Of a DNA stretch of 64,000 nt, positions 52,599-61,713 are shown one piece after another. The stretch is from Tectiglobus sp965215755 (lineage in GTDB: Bacteria; Pseudomonadota; Alphaproteobacteria; Rhizobiales; Hyphomicrobiaceae). Below the pieces are notes generated by a model. That model was given only the letters and a program-made list of their open reading frames with translations. It was not told where the DNA came from and did not search any database. The stretch covers positions 5,890,001-5,954,000 of the forward strand of contig OZ244119.1 of the NCBI GenBank assembly GCA_965215755.1. The letters run 5' to 3'. The stretch's first letter is position 1; every line of letters begins with the position of its first letter. A program made the position numbers and the translations under genes.

Positions 52599-52766
52599 AT
52601 GACAACAGCAACGGCGACAACCTCTGGCATTTCAAACATTGCCGCGGTTCTGTGCGCGATGATCCTGGGGCTGACAATAATATACGCGGCAGGCCACGTT
52701 CAGGCGCAAGCTCTACACGATGCTGCGCATGATGTGCGTCACGCAACCGGCTTCCCCTGCCACTAA
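52599..52766 (+). CDS. cbtB: CbtB, small subunit of the cobalt transporter
   Basis: A 55-residue membrane protein. One transmembrane helix (residues ~13-31) and a His-rich periplasmic tail (GHVQAQALHDAAHDVRHATG) ending in FPCH, the pattern of CbtB. AGGAG lies seven bases before the ATG. Directly downstream of the cobalamin riboswitch and 4 bp ahead of cbtA. CbtAB proteins are thought to import cobalt for B12 synthesis; no B12 synthesis genes are in the window. Confidence 0.92.
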   Translation: MTTATATTSGISNIAAVLCAMILGLTIIYAAGHVQAQALHDAAHDVRHATGFPCH

Positions 52767-52770
52767 AGCA

Positions 52771-53484
52771 ATGTTTTCTCGAATTCTATCCAGCGCGTTG
52801 TTCGCTGGCGCTGCGGCAGGGCTAATTGCGGCTTTGTTGCAGCTGTATTTTGTGCAACCCATTCTACTCCATGCTGAACTTTACGAAAGCGGCGACTTGG
52901 TCCATTTCGGATCGGCATCCAAGGTGGCTGCGGTACAGCAAGTAGGAGGCATCGATCTTGTTCGCGATGGTCTCAGTGTCGTGTTTACGATGCTAATCTA
53001 TACGGGCTACGGCTTGATCCTTACGGCGCTGATGTCACTGGCCGCAGATCGAGGCGCGGAGATCAACGCTCGTACAGGTATTCTGTGGGGTCTGTCAGGA
53101 TTTATCGCAGTTCATTTTGCGCCGGGATTGACATTGGCACCAGAGGTGCCAGGCGTCGCCGCAGCCGACGTCGACGCCCGGCAAATCTGGTGGTTTGCGA
53201 CGGCCGGTGCAGCGATAGTGGCAATGTGGTTGATCGCATTTGGTCGAAATTGGATGTACTGGGGTTCCGGAATAGTCCTGCTGATCGCACCACACGTTAT
53301 TGGTGCTCCAATGCCTGAAGTCTTCAGCGGTCCTGTGCCGACTGAGCTTGGCGCCCTATTTGCTGCTCGAGCATTCGGCGTTGGTATGGCGGCATGGGTT
53401 GTGCTCGGCGCTTTTGCGGGCCACTTCTGGGCTCGTGCAGAAGGCCGACTGCAGCAAGGACAGCCAATGCAAGGTGCTGCGTAA
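52771..53484 (+). CDS. cbtA: CbtA, membrane subunit of the cobalt transporter
   Basis: A 237-residue protein with about six hydrophobic segments. Features of CbtA: FAGAAAGLIAALLQLYFVQP at the start, HFAPGLTLAPEVPGVAAADV in the middle, and APHVIGAPMPEVFSGPVPTEL near residue 190. ATG 52771 is chosen because it begins with the usual MFSRIL; an earlier ATG would overlap cbtB. Confidence 0.93.
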   Translation: MFSRILSSALFAGAAAGLIAALLQLYFVQPILLHAELYESGDLVHFGSASKVAAVQQVGGIDLVRDGLSVVFTMLIYTGYGLILTALMSLAADRGAEINARTGILWGLSGFIAVHFAPGLTLAPEVPGVAAADVDARQIWWFATAGAAIVAMWLIAFGRNWMYWGSGIVLLIAPHVIGAPMPEVFSGPVPTELGALFAARAFGVGMAAWVVLGAFAGHFWARAEGRLQQGQPMQGAA

Positions 53485-53591
53485 TCGGGTGCTAATTGCT
53501 AGTGCTGGTCGCAGTCCTGCGTTGGCACCCGAGGTGTTTCTGCGTCGCGGCCAGCCAGCAGAACCAGGCTTTTCTGAGATATAGAGGGCTT

Positions 53592-54149
53592 ATGGATCGA
53601 TCTATCCCAATGCTACTGCTAGGGCTCGTATTTGGGTCAGGAATTGGATTCACAGTGGCTGCGGGAAACGGAATCACGCTCAATGAACATGACCATGCAA
53701 ACCCGCTTCACCACACGACGCAAACGGGGGAAGCAAATGCAGCGCAAAAGCACGCCAGCCGCGCTCATGGTAAGCGATACTTTGTTAAGCAAGGCCCCAA
53801 AGCCCCGAGCATAAGAATAAAACTAGAGCCAGATCTAGTTGCAGGTTGGAACCTGCAGATTTCTACCAATGGTTTTCGCTTCGCACCAGAAAGGGCGAGC
53901 CTCGATCATGTCGAAGGCGAAGGTCACGCACATGTTTACCTGAATGGAAAGAAGCACTCTCGCATCTATGGCCACTGGGTGCATCTGAGTAATCTTCCAA
54001 TCGGCCCTCGCGCTCGTACGACGATCCGAGTCGGACTCTACACCAATGATCACCGCGCAATTTATGTCGGCGGCCGTGTGATGGCCAACGACATCGTTTT
54101 GACTTCTAGTCAAATCCAGCAAGCGCTTGCGAAACAGGCAAAGCCATAA
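53592..54149 (+). CDS. His-rich exported protein of the cobalt cluster
   Basis: A 185-residue protein with signal peptide (to about TVAAG), a His-rich stretch (NEHDHANPLHHTTQ) and a beta-type domain with EGEGHAHVYLNGKKHSRIYGHWVHL and NDHRAIYVGG. The HAH and H-W-H placements suggest a metal site. I know similar proteins from metal clusters but no assigned function. GAGGG just before the ATG. It is 107 bp after cbtA and overlaps the convergent DUF1636 gene by 44 bases. Confidence 0.75.
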   Translation: MDRSIPMLLLGLVFGSGIGFTVAAGNGITLNEHDHANPLHHTTQTGEANAAQKHASRAHGKRYFVKQGPKAPSIRIKLEPDLVAGWNLQISTNGFRFAPERASLDHVEGEGHAHVYLNGKKHSRIYGHWVHLSNLPIGPRARTTIRVGLYTNDHRAIYVGGRVMANDIVLTSSQIQQALAKQAKP

Positions 54150-54489
54150 CTCTCGCCTTCAGGCAATGCCGTAAGCGGCCACAAGTACTTCCATCCTCGA
54201 TCCAGCCGTCAGTTTTTTTCAGATAGGATCGAAGCGTTGCGATCAAATCATTCGTATCACAGGGTAAGTCCACATCACCGAATACGTAGGTTGCACGGTT
54301 TAGACCTTGAATTGCCACGGCGATTGGACTTCCGCAGACGTTAAGACATGCCTGCTGAGACACGACAACCGATTTGTCGAGCCCGGCTAGCCCTATGGCA
54401 TCCGCAAGCTGCCCGACAACTTGGTTCGGCATGTTAGCTTGGCACGACGAACATATGACGACCACTGCTATGGCTGATTGACTTGTCAT
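54106..54489 (-). CDS. DUF1636 metal-binding protein
   Basis: A 127-residue soluble protein with VICSSCQA near the N-terminus and QQACLNVCGSPIAVAIQG in the middle: four Cys in a thioredoxin-like ferredoxin arrangement, typical of DUF1636. Family members are found with cobalamin and cobalt genes and may bind Fe-S or cobalt. Its position next to cbtAB agrees. Function is not known. Confidence 0.85.
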   Translation of the reverse strand: MTSQSAIAVVVICSSCQANMPNQVVGQLADAIGLAGLDKSVVVSQQACLNVCGSPIAVAIQGLNRATYVFGDVDLPCDTNDLIATLRSYLKKTDGWIEDGSTCGRLRHCLKARVMALPVSQALAGFD

Positions 54490-54644
54490 TCAGTCGCTTT
54501 GCCTTTGTCTCATCATTCCAACCACCTACCAGATTGCAATTTTTGTTGTGGTGTACGAGTCGGCACAGAAGATTCCTCACTACAGCACTAACCACATGCG
54601 GATTTCTCAGAATCTTGCTCCATCCACCAAGACAATCCCGCTGC

Positions 54645-55265
54645 TTAGCGTTTGCTTAGTCTGCTCATTTTCTGCGCTGCGACTTTCCGATCTTCATGCA
54701 AATCGATCGTTCCAACAAACTTGTGACTACTGTCGAGCAAGAAGACGGTCGCAGTGTGATCCATAGTGTATGAGTCCTCGCCGTCCTGCGTAACTTTTTT
54801 ATAGTGCACGCGGAATGCCTTAGCTACAGACCGTATTTCAGCGGCAGTACCGGTTAGTGCAAGGAAACGAGGATCGAATGACTCCATATACGATTTCAAT
54901 GTCTCTGGTCGGTCACGTTCATGGTCGACGCTGATGAATAGAACTTGAACCTTGGCTGAGGCACCACCGATCTTTTCCATTATGACGGAGAGGTCACTTA
55001 ATGTGGATGGGCACACGTCTGGGCAATAAGTAAAGCCAAAGAATACAGCTAGTGGCTTCCCAGCGAAGTCGGTGTCCGAAACGCGCCGACCGTTTTGGTC
55101 GGTTAGCGTGAAAGGTCCGCCTATTTGCAACGCACCTTGTTTCGGTCGAGGGAACATTGCCACCCCACTTGTGTTATTCCCGCGAAGGACAATGACGACC
55201 ATGACCGCGACGGCAGCAAACACGGCGATCCATGCTATGCGTCTCACATGAGTTAGGTAGATCAT
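54645..55265 (-). CDS. SCO1/SenC copper chaperone, second copy
   Basis: A 206-residue membrane-anchored protein: transmembrane helix at residues ~8-28, then GPFTLTDQNGRRVSDTDF, copper site FTYCPDVCPST and ligand His in YTMDHTATVFL. The frame extends to ATG 55352 (235 residues), but that start has its GAAAGG directly against the ATG; ATG 55265 gives the usual length. Sequence identity to the copy at 32675-33409 is partial, so the two may serve different targets. No neighbouring oxidase. Confidence 0.92.
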   Translation of the reverse strand: MIYLTHVRRIAWIAVFAAVAVMVVIVLRGNNTSGVAMFPRPKQGALQIGGPFTLTDQNGRRVSDTDFAGKPLAVFFGFTYCPDVCPSTLSDLSVIMEKIGGASAKVQVLFISVDHERDRPETLKSYMESFDPRFLALTGTAAEIRSVAKAFRVHYKKVTQDGEDSYTMDHTATVFLLDSSHKFVGTIDLHEDRKVAAQKMSRLSKR

Positions 55266-55653
55266 CGGCACTTTATAAATATCCCGTCCTGACGCAGCCT
55301 GTTGAATTTCGGCCCAGGAGTCACTGCGACGTTGCGTATTCGAAACGACCATCCTTTCATTCTGGGACCTAATCCAGCATTAGCTTCAAGTGCGACACGT
55401 CGCCTAGGCTTTTTGGTGGGAAGCTTGAAACTCAAGCAACTAGAGGATCTATCACATAGTCATTTCGATTCGATGCGTAGTCTTGTTGCTTAGGTGTACT
55501 GCGCAATGATGCGTCGCAGCGCGGCAGGGACCTAGTTCCCCTCAAGGCTACTCATGCGTTTGACAACATTATCGAGCCGCTTCCAACATAGCTCAAGTGG
55601 CGGAGATAATTGCAAAACAGCAAGTTGTTGCTTCAAGAAATGGAGGAAGAGAT
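55266..55653. other. Intergenic region between divergent sco and dsbA-like genes
   Basis: Includes the possible 29-codon extension of the sco gene (to 55352). Beyond that no gene or clear regulatory element was recognised; the AGGAGG-like site at 55642-55647 serves the next gene. Confidence 0.4.
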
Positions 55654-56304
55654 TTGATAGTTGGACGAACAATGAGAGCCTACTGGCCGGCGTGCATTAT
55701 CTTGCTATTCTCATTCACGGTTGCTCCTATCAGCTTGAGCCATGAGCTCCGCAGATTAGGCATGAGTGAGCTGTTAAAAGCTGGAGGTCCTAATGACTTC
55801 ATACTTGGAAGTCCAAAAACGGACTTGAAGGTGTTCGCATACGTATCTCTTGCATCGAGAGCTTCTGGAGACTTTTACGAATCGAGGTTCGAAAAGCTGA
55901 AAGCAAGATTTATTGACACAGGTAAAGTTAGGTGGATTGTGAGGGATTTGCCAATCGGTGCTCTTGCCTTGGCCGCCACTGCAGTGACGCGTTGCGCTTC
56001 CAGCAAGCGACGGTATGCAATATGGATGAGCCTGATGCGTCAACAAGCGTTGTGGCTGGACGCTACTGACAAGCTGAAACCTTTGCGCAAAATTGCGCGT
56101 CAGCATCGCATATCCAAGCGAGGTTTTAATAGGTGCCTCACGGACCCTGGTATGGAACATGATTTAGTAGTTAAACGCGACGCTATAAGAGGCGCATTTG
56201 GATTGAAGGTTACACCTACGTTCTACTTCCAAGGGCAGGGGTATGAGGGATTGCGATCTCTTGATGAGCTAGAGACTGCGTTAGCCGCGGCAATCAAAGA
56301 GTAG
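55654..56304 (+). CDS. DsbA-family protein lacking the CxxC active site
   Basis: A 216-residue exported protein. Signal peptide (MRAYWPACIILLFSFTVAP), then a thioredoxin/DsbA fold. It follows the family line by line (KLKARFIDTGKVRWIVRDLP, LALAATAVTRCA, cis-Pro in KVTPTFYF), but where relatives have SLTCPHCANF it has SLASRASGDF, so both redox Cys are replaced by Ser. It cannot be an oxidase or isomerase in the usual way. Start TTG 55654 has GGAGGA six bases upstream. A copper- or peptide-binding role, or loss of function, are possible. The frame is otherwise undamaged, which argues for selection. Confidence 0.85.
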   Translation: MIVGRTMRAYWPACIILLFSFTVAPISLSHELRRLGMSELLKAGGPNDFILGSPKTDLKVFAYVSLASRASGDFYESRFEKLKARFIDTGKVRWIVRDLPIGALALAATAVTRCASSKRRYAIWMSLMRQQALWLDATDKLKPLRKIARQHRISKRGFNRCLTDPGMEHDLVVKRDAIRGAFGLKVTPTFYFQGQGYEGLRSLDELETALAAAIKE

Positions 56305-56656
56305 CGATGCCAATATTCGTAGTGAAATCTTATCCCGCTAGCTGTGGCTCGCATTTTTGTTCTGCTCTTCTCGGACGGTCATACGGCACAAACGGCAAAC
56401 TGCTCGTTAGAACTGACCGCAACTTTATCCAGCCTAGCTGTGATTTTTGTTGCAAGACGTTCGTCCGCGATATCGGTTCGCCCAGTTCAGTCCTTAGCAG
56501 TACATCAGCTAAGAAGGCATAACGGCGGCACAGAACACTCGAACGCAAAGCTATCGATAAATTGTGCGCACACTATCTGGTGCAAGTCTAGGGAGGTAGC
56601 TTATCTCCGAACAATCATGAAACGTGCAAAAAATCATGATTCATCGTGAATAAATT
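56305..56656. other. Intergenic region between dsbA-like gene and phnE-type gene
   Basis: A 101-codon rightward frame (56344-56649) shows no domain or ribosome binding site. Nothing else recognised. Confidence 0.4.
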
Positions 56657-57487
56657 TCAGCGAAGCGTTCGTCGAACAACGGCATTCAAGAGCTCAATCA
56701 TCATTACAAACACCACGATCACAATCGTCAGCGTCGCAACTTTTTGGTATTGGAACGTTCGTACGTATGTTTGAATGTAGAGGCCGATCCCACCGGCTCC
56801 GACAATGCCCAGGATGAGCGATTCGCGTAGATTCATCTCGAATCGGAATAGAGTATCGCGCACGATGTTGGGCGCCATTTGTGGCCATGCGCCATACCGC
56901 AACCGTTGCATCATCGATGCGCCGCTACTTTCAAGCGCAGCCAACGGTTCCTGATCAACTCCCTCGATCGCTTCAGCATAGAACTTTGCAAGCATACCGG
57001 TCGCGTGAAATGCAATCGCAAGTATCCCGGGCAACGGACCAAGACCGACCGCACCGACCATTAACATTGCCACGAGGATGAGCGGGATTGAGCGGACAGT
57101 GGCCAGCAACCCTTTGATGGGCAGGTGCACCCATGCCGGTGTCAGTGTTTCAGCTGCCAATAGTCCAAATACAATTGAAAAGAAGACGCAACCAACAGTT
57201 CCTAGCACGGCGATGCGAAGCGTTTCGGCCGACGCTTCAACTACAACAGGCAACACCGACATGTCCGGTGGCACCATTCGCGTGAGGAACTCAAGGAGCC
57301 TACCCCCGCTGGCCGACAATTTGCCAGCATCGATGTCGCTCGCAATCCACGACCACATGACAAGCGCGGCGATACCCAAAGAAATCGAAAAGCTTGCCCA
57401 TGAAGTATACCGGGCCTGTCGATCGGTGTTCTCTTTCGCTGGCTGCTGCAGCCGCTCGCCATCCGGTTCCTTCGGTCCGCCCGTCAC
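56657..57487 (-). CDS. phnE: ABC transporter permease, PhnE type
   Basis: A 276-residue inner-membrane permease with six helices and the coupling motif EALESSGASMMQRLRYGAWPQ-type (EPLAALESSGAS...GAWPQM) near residue 190. PhnE-type signature FEMNLRESLILGIVGAGGIG follows. GTG 57487 overlaps the phnC-type stop (GTGA). The N-terminal 25 residues are polar and unusually long. It forms an importer with the two genes upstream. Confidence 0.9.
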   Translation of the reverse strand: MTGGPKEPDGERLQQPAKENTDRQARYTSWASFSISLGIAALVMWSWIASDIDAGKLSASGGRLLEFLTRMVPPDMSVLPVVVEASAETLRIAVLGTVGCVFFSIVFGLLAAETLTPAWVHLPIKGLLATVRSIPLILVAMLMVGAVGLGPLPGILAIAFHATGMLAKFYAEAIEGVDQEPLAALESSGASMMQRLRYGAWPQMAPNIVRDTLFRFEMNLRESLILGIVGAGGIGLYIQTYVRTFQYQKVATLTIVIVVFVMMIELLNAVVRRTLR

Positions 57488-58263
57488 GCAACGAGTTCCA
57501 ACTTTGCCTGCCCGACTTTGTCCCCATAGATCCGCAAAAGACGATCATCGTCGAGTTCACCTGACGGGCCATCGTACGCGACCTGACCACCATCAAGCGC
57601 GATAGTCCGATCAACATACTCCCGGACAAGTCCTGGTTGGTGCGATGACATCAGGAGCGTTGCGCCGCGTTCTTTCGCGCAAGCGGCAAGAAGCGCGAGA
57701 ATTGACTTTGCCGTTACAGGATCGAGATTGCTGACGGGTTCGTCAGCAAGAATGAGACTCGGCTGCTGCGCAAGGCAACGCGCAATTGCAACGCGCTGAC
57801 GTTGCCCGCCACTCAGTTTTTCCACACGCCGATCAGCCATATCAGCAATGTCAACATCTCGCATAGCCTGCCATGCTTCGTGATGATCATGCTCACTAAA
57901 CCTACCGAACAACGAAGCTAACATATCGGTCCGCCCAAGCCGTCCGTTCAACACGTTTTGCAGGACAGTAGCCTGCTCGACGAGAGCAAACTCTTGGAAA
58001 ATAAACCCTGTCTCACACCGCAATGAGCGTGGCGGTTGCGAAGTTGGACTTAGTGCAAGCCCCAGGATGCGCACTACTCCGCTCCAACCGCGTACGCGGC
58101 CATCCAGAATGCGCAGGAGTGTGCTCTTGCCCGCGCCAGACGCGCCGATGAGCGCAATTCTCTCGCCCGCCCTGACGTGGAGTTCGGGTATTGAAATGGC
58201 CACGTCCCGCGATCCCGGGTAGGAAAAATCCAAGTCTGCAATTGAAACAGTGTGTGCACTCAT
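57484..58263 (-). CDS. phnC: ABC transporter ATPase, PhnC type
   Basis: A 259-residue ATPase with Walker A GASGAGKST (residue ~38), Q-loop FIFQEFALVEQATVLQNVLNGRLG of the PhnC group, signature LSGGQRQRVAIARCL and Walker B LILADEPVSNLDP. It drives the importer with PhnE- and PhnD-type partners. No phosphonate-cleaving genes (C-P lyase, phosphonatase, ptx) are nearby, so the substrate is probably not used as phosphonate food. Confidence 0.92.
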   Translation of the reverse strand: MSAHTVSIADLDFSYPGSRDVAISIPELHVRAGERIALIGASGAGKSTLLRILDGRVRGWSGVVRILGLALSPTSQPPRSLRCETGFIFQEFALVEQATVLQNVLNGRLGRTDMLASLFGRFSEHDHHEAWQAMRDVDIADMADRRVEKLSGGQRQRVAIARCLAQQPSLILADEPVSNLDPVTAKSILALLAACAKERGATLLMSSHQPGLVREYVDRTIALDGGQVAYDGPSGELDDDRLLRIYGDKVGQAKLELVA

Positions 58264-58273
58264 TGACGCGAAC

Positions 58274-59176
58274 CTATTTTAGCAAGCCATAGGCCGTCGC
58301 CATTTTCCGGACGCCATCGTAGGCGGACGGCTTAGCGATCACATAACCATCGGGGCTGTAAACGTGTTTGAGGAGAGGACGGAACTTAGGCTCATTCAGT
58401 TTTAGCATCGCCTCTACGAACTTTGACCGAATGCCTGCTTCGAGCTCCTTGCGAACGATAACGGCGTGAGATGGGATTGGCATGGACTCGGCAATCCATT
58501 TCACCTCGGTCTGTTGTTGCGCTGATAACAATGCCTCGGCGTATTGGCTGGCACCTGCAGCATCGACAAGGCCAGCCGCAACGGCTTGGACGGCCTGTTG
58601 GTACCCGCCAGCGAAATAGACTTTGCCAAAGAACTTCTTTGGGTCGTCATTGCGCTTGAGCAATCCTTGCTCAACAAAGAGATCGAGCGGATAGAGGTAA
58701 CCTGACTCCGATAGCGGATCGGAGAATGCGATTGACTTGCCTCTAAGATCGGCGAGCGTTTGAATAGAGCTATCGCGGCGGACAAAAACGCGTCCCGTAT
58801 AGACTGGCTTGCCGCGATAGATCTCGGCAAGAACGACTTCCGCACCAATCATCTTATTGGCAAGAACGTAGGGTAATGCACCCATGAACGACACATCCGC
58901 ATCCCCATTTCGCAAGGCCTCTACGGCAGCAGCGTGGTCCGTCGTAACAAATCCCCGAACTTGCACTCCAGTTTCTTTGCTGAGCCAGGCCGAAATCGCC
59001 TTTACGTCGATCAGCAGCTTCTCGGGGTTTTCTTGCGGAATGAACGCAAGCACGAGTTCTTTGTTCGTGCGCGCAGCTGCTCGGCTGCCCACAAGAGTAA
59101 CTAATCCACCAATCGCCCCAGCAAGAACTTGACGTCGATTGGCGTTCGTCAGGCCGATATCAGTACATTTCTGCAT
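58274..59176 (-). CDS. phnD: PhnD-type periplasmic binding protein
   Basis: A 300-residue exported receptor. Leader NRRQVLAGAIGGLVTLVGS (Tat-like, RR), then ELVLAFIPQENPEKL, FVTTDHAAAVEALRNGDADVSFMGALPY and the SESGYLYPL segment, which hold the oxyanion in PhnD/PtxB-type receptors. Start ATG 59176 (GAGG five bases upstream) overlaps the diheme peroxidase gene by 17 bases, so the peroxidase and importer form one operon. The ligand could be phosphite, phosphonate or another oxyanion. Confidence 0.9.
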   Translation of the reverse strand: MQKCTDIGLTNANRRQVLAGAIGGLVTLVGSRAAARTNKELVLAFIPQENPEKLLIDVKAISAWLSKETGVQVRGFVTTDHAAAVEALRNGDADVSFMGALPYVLANKMIGAEVVLAEIYRGKPVYTGRVFVRRDSSIQTLADLRGKSIAFSDPLSESGYLYPLDLFVEQGLLKRNDDPKKFFGKVYFAGGYQQAVQAVAAGLVDAAGASQYAEALLSAQQQTEVKWIAESMPIPSHAVIVRKELEAGIRSKFVEAMLKLNEPKFRPLLKHVYSPDGYVIAKPSAYDGVRKMATAYGLLK

Positions 59177-61103
59177 CGTACCTCGCCTGAAGTTTCTTGA
59201 ATTTTTCCCAATCGGTAGCGGCCCTTGCCCAGTCTTCAGCAACGACAAATTTTCTCACACCTTCAAGCAAACCCGCCAACTCGTAAACCTTTGGCTTTGC
59301 TGCCAAGTTCGTCATTCCGCTTGCGTCCGCAGCCAAGTCACCTGCTACCGTCGCCAGAAGCAGCTCAGCGTGTTTCACATCTCGCTTGGGTAACAGAGTA
59401 TCGAACGTGCTTGCGAACGTTGTTAGCTCCTCCCAGCCCAGTCTGAACACGGTGTTTTGTCGGTCGAAATTTTGATAGGGTTTATCTGCATCGCCGACCG
59501 CATTCAGATACGCAACAAGATCCGAACGATCAGCCGGGCTCAATGCTAACTCATACCGCTGATTAAACCAGACGACGACGCTTTCGAGCGTTGGTAGCGA
59601 TCCGTCGTGAAAATAGGGGGCAGTAAACTTGGCTGCCAACAACGTCGGCGTGTCGAACGTGCCTTCACGCGCATCAGGGTAGCCCGGCTTGGTCGAACCG
59701 ATATTGTGTGCCTTGCGATCGAGGAAGTTTGCTGAAGGAACATGACAAGTGGCGCATGACTTTCCGCCCATTTGCTCAAAAGGCTTTGCAAAAATGATTT
59801 CGCCTCGCCTCGCAGCTGCAGAAGCCTTGTCTGTCAATCGTCCCTGACGATCCAGCTTCGAGTTCGGCAGGAAATCAAACTCCAGCATGTAGGCCACGAG
59901 AGCGTCCAGGATGAATGGTGTTGGCTCAGCGCCGCCAAATTCGCTGACGATCACGTTGCGTGTGAAGTCGCGAAGGCTGGCAAAACGACCATCACGTCCG
60001 TAAGGCCCTGTGAAGCGCAGCCCGCGTAACGATGGAATGTCGAGACTATTGCCTCGACGATCATTGAAAAGCGGATTGAAGTACGAACCTCGCACATCGA
60101 TCGCACCCCGTTGATGGCTAATACCCGGGATGAAAAACGACTGATTAATGTCACTGCGGTTGTGACAGGTCGAACATGCGAGCCCCAGCGAACGAGCAGG
60201 CTCACCGAAAATCAACGGGCTGTCGAACAGCATGTCACCGTATGCGATGAGCGGGAGTAACTTTTCGTCAATACCCCGTTCCTCAAAATTGAGGACTAGT
60301 TTGGGAAGTGGACTTTGATCGTTCAGATTTGTGCCAGGCGGCAACCAAGGAGCGATATTGATCGCCTTTCCAGTCGCAAGGATTGGTTCCGGGACCGGTT
60401 GATAAGTTGCTCGTGCAATAAACGTCTTCGTCTCAAAACTTGCTGAAAGATATTGAGATATTTCTCTCTCAGCTTCACGGAAGCTCGCTAAGTCAGCCGC
60501 AACTTTACCCGCACCCAAAAGGCCTTTCGACCCCAACGCGCTCGAAAGTCTGAGCCACGCCAAACCAAGTTTCTTATGAGCCGCGGGGTCAACCTGGGCG
60601 ATAAAATCGGCAAATCCGCGGTACGCCGCTTGAGCGGCTTCGAGCTTGGACCGAGCGACCGACTGATCGGATAGACTTGTCCGCGCTTGGGCAATGTAAT
60701 CGCGAATTAGGACGGAAAGTCCTTGGGTAGCGCTTGCGTACAGAGCATGACGGTCCTTTGAGGCAATTGCGCGCCTAATCGCTGTGCCATGACTCGCAAT
60801 ATGGCCTACGAAAAAAGTACCGGCAGATCGCGCAGTCGCAGTTGCCGGGTGTACTTTCTCATATGAATTGCTGATGCGCTCCCAAGGGACAGGCACGAGA
60901 TTGCTAAAAAATAACATGGACCTGTAGGCTGCAGGAACGGGGTGCCACAGTTTGTCTGCCACGATGTGTGCCGAGGCGGGTTGACTGAGCGTTGAGATCG
61001 AAAACGTAGCGATCGTTAAAATGGCCAAGATAGCGCCTGCTTGGCTCGAGCATTGTTTATTTGATTTCAATGTTATGTGGCGTGACATGAGACGGGCATT
61101 CAT
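59160..61103 (-). CDS. MauG/CcpA-type diheme peroxidase with N-terminal helical domain
   Basis: A 647-residue exported protein. Signal peptide to about ASAHI. Residues ~50-260 form a helical domain (HASGTAIRRAI-like, AAQAAYRGFADFIAQVDPAA) reminiscent of imelysin/EfeO-type regions; this is a soft assignment. Residues ~280-560 are a di-haem cytochrome c peroxidase: LACSTCHN near 310, GKSCATCHV near 448, RGLRFTGPYGRDGRF and FTAPYFHDGSLP between and after. The C-terminal ~80 residues return to helices. Usual family length is 320-400, so this is a fusion. It heads the operon with the PhnDCE-type importer. ATG 61103 has CAGG ten bases upstream. Confidence 0.88.
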   Translation of the reverse strand: MNARLMSRHITLKSNKQCSSQAGAILAILTIATFSISTLSQPASAHIVADKLWHPVPAAYRSMLFFSNLVPVPWERISNSYEKVHPATATARSAGTFFVGHIASHGTAIRRAIASKDRHALYASATQGLSVLIRDYIAQARTSLSDQSVARSKLEAAQAAYRGFADFIAQVDPAAHKKLGLAWLRLSSALGSKGLLGAGKVAADLASFREAEREISQYLSASFETKTFIARATYQPVPEPILATGKAINIAPWLPPGTNLNDQSPLPKLVLNFEERGIDEKLLPLIAYGDMLFDSPLIFGEPARSLGLACSTCHNRSDINQSFFIPGISHQRGAIDVRGSYFNPLFNDRRGNSLDIPSLRGLRFTGPYGRDGRFASLRDFTRNVIVSEFGGAEPTPFILDALVAYMLEFDFLPNSKLDRQGRLTDKASAAARRGEIIFAKPFEQMGGKSCATCHVPSANFLDRKAHNIGSTKPGYPDAREGTFDTPTLLAAKFTAPYFHDGSLPTLESVVVWFNQRYELALSPADRSDLVAYLNAVGDADKPYQNFDRQNTVFRLGWEELTTFASTFDTLLPKRDVKHAELLLATVAGDLAADASGMTNLAAKPKVYELAGLLEGVRKFVVAEDWARAATDWEKFKKLQARYDAEMY

Positions 61104-61713
61104 GGGACGCAACCTGAAAGCGGCTTCAATTGTATTAGCTGCTTACATTAAAACATCATACTTTAAAAGTTAGCAAGTGCTAAATTCAAGCAGAGCTAGC
61201 CACACTGCCCTAACAATCAGTGGCAGCACCGATAAGCTTGAGTTCGCAGATTCTAACAAATCCGGACCAGGTCATAATTCATTCCGCCAGGAATTGATCA
61301 TGTACACATGACCCGCGACTTAGACGAGACGCGTACGATCACCGCTGAGCAAAGTCGCGAGCGCCATCGGATAACAGAGAACCTACTTCTATCACTTGTT
61401 ATTAGTGAGGAAATTGCAAGGCGTGACGCCGAGGGGATCGAGCGTCATGAGTCCGGAGACTTTGGTCGCGTTTGAAAAGATCGGCCGCATTCTGGAGTGA
61501 ACACTAATCACGTTTCATTCAGTCTTGCTGACAAGAACGTGTGATCCAAAGGATTTTTGTTTAGCTGCTAGTCACGAGACATGGCACGTATTGTCTAGCT
61601 CCTCAGCAAACGAGCGGACTCAGATTCAGCTGTATATTAACACGCGTTCCAATTTATCGCTGATACGTCCCGAGCTCCAATGACTATGTGTACAATAGCT
61701 CACTCACGCTAAG
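61104..61713. other. Intergenic region upstream of the diheme peroxidase gene
   Basis: Holds one possible 55-residue gene (61308-61475). No promoter or repeat could be named with confidence; the stretch is AT-rich near 61130-61200. Confidence 0.4.
61308..61475 (+). CDS. Possible small charged protein, 55 residues
   Basis: An ATG frame of 55 codons ending in TGA at 61473-61475. The product is highly charged and helical (EQSRERHRITENLLLSLVISEEIARRDAEG cut to its middle part: RITENLLLSLVISEEIARR), a regular amphipathic pattern. AGGAA lies 14 bases upstream, which is too far for a strong site. No family known. Confidence 0.3.
   Translation: MTRDLDETRTITAEQSRERHRITENLLLSLVISEEIARRDAEGIERHESGDFGRV

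Noticed and set aside
52160..52639. A 159-codon leftward open frame
   Set aside because: It covers the cobalamin riboswitch and the start of cbtB on the other strand, which explain the sequence.
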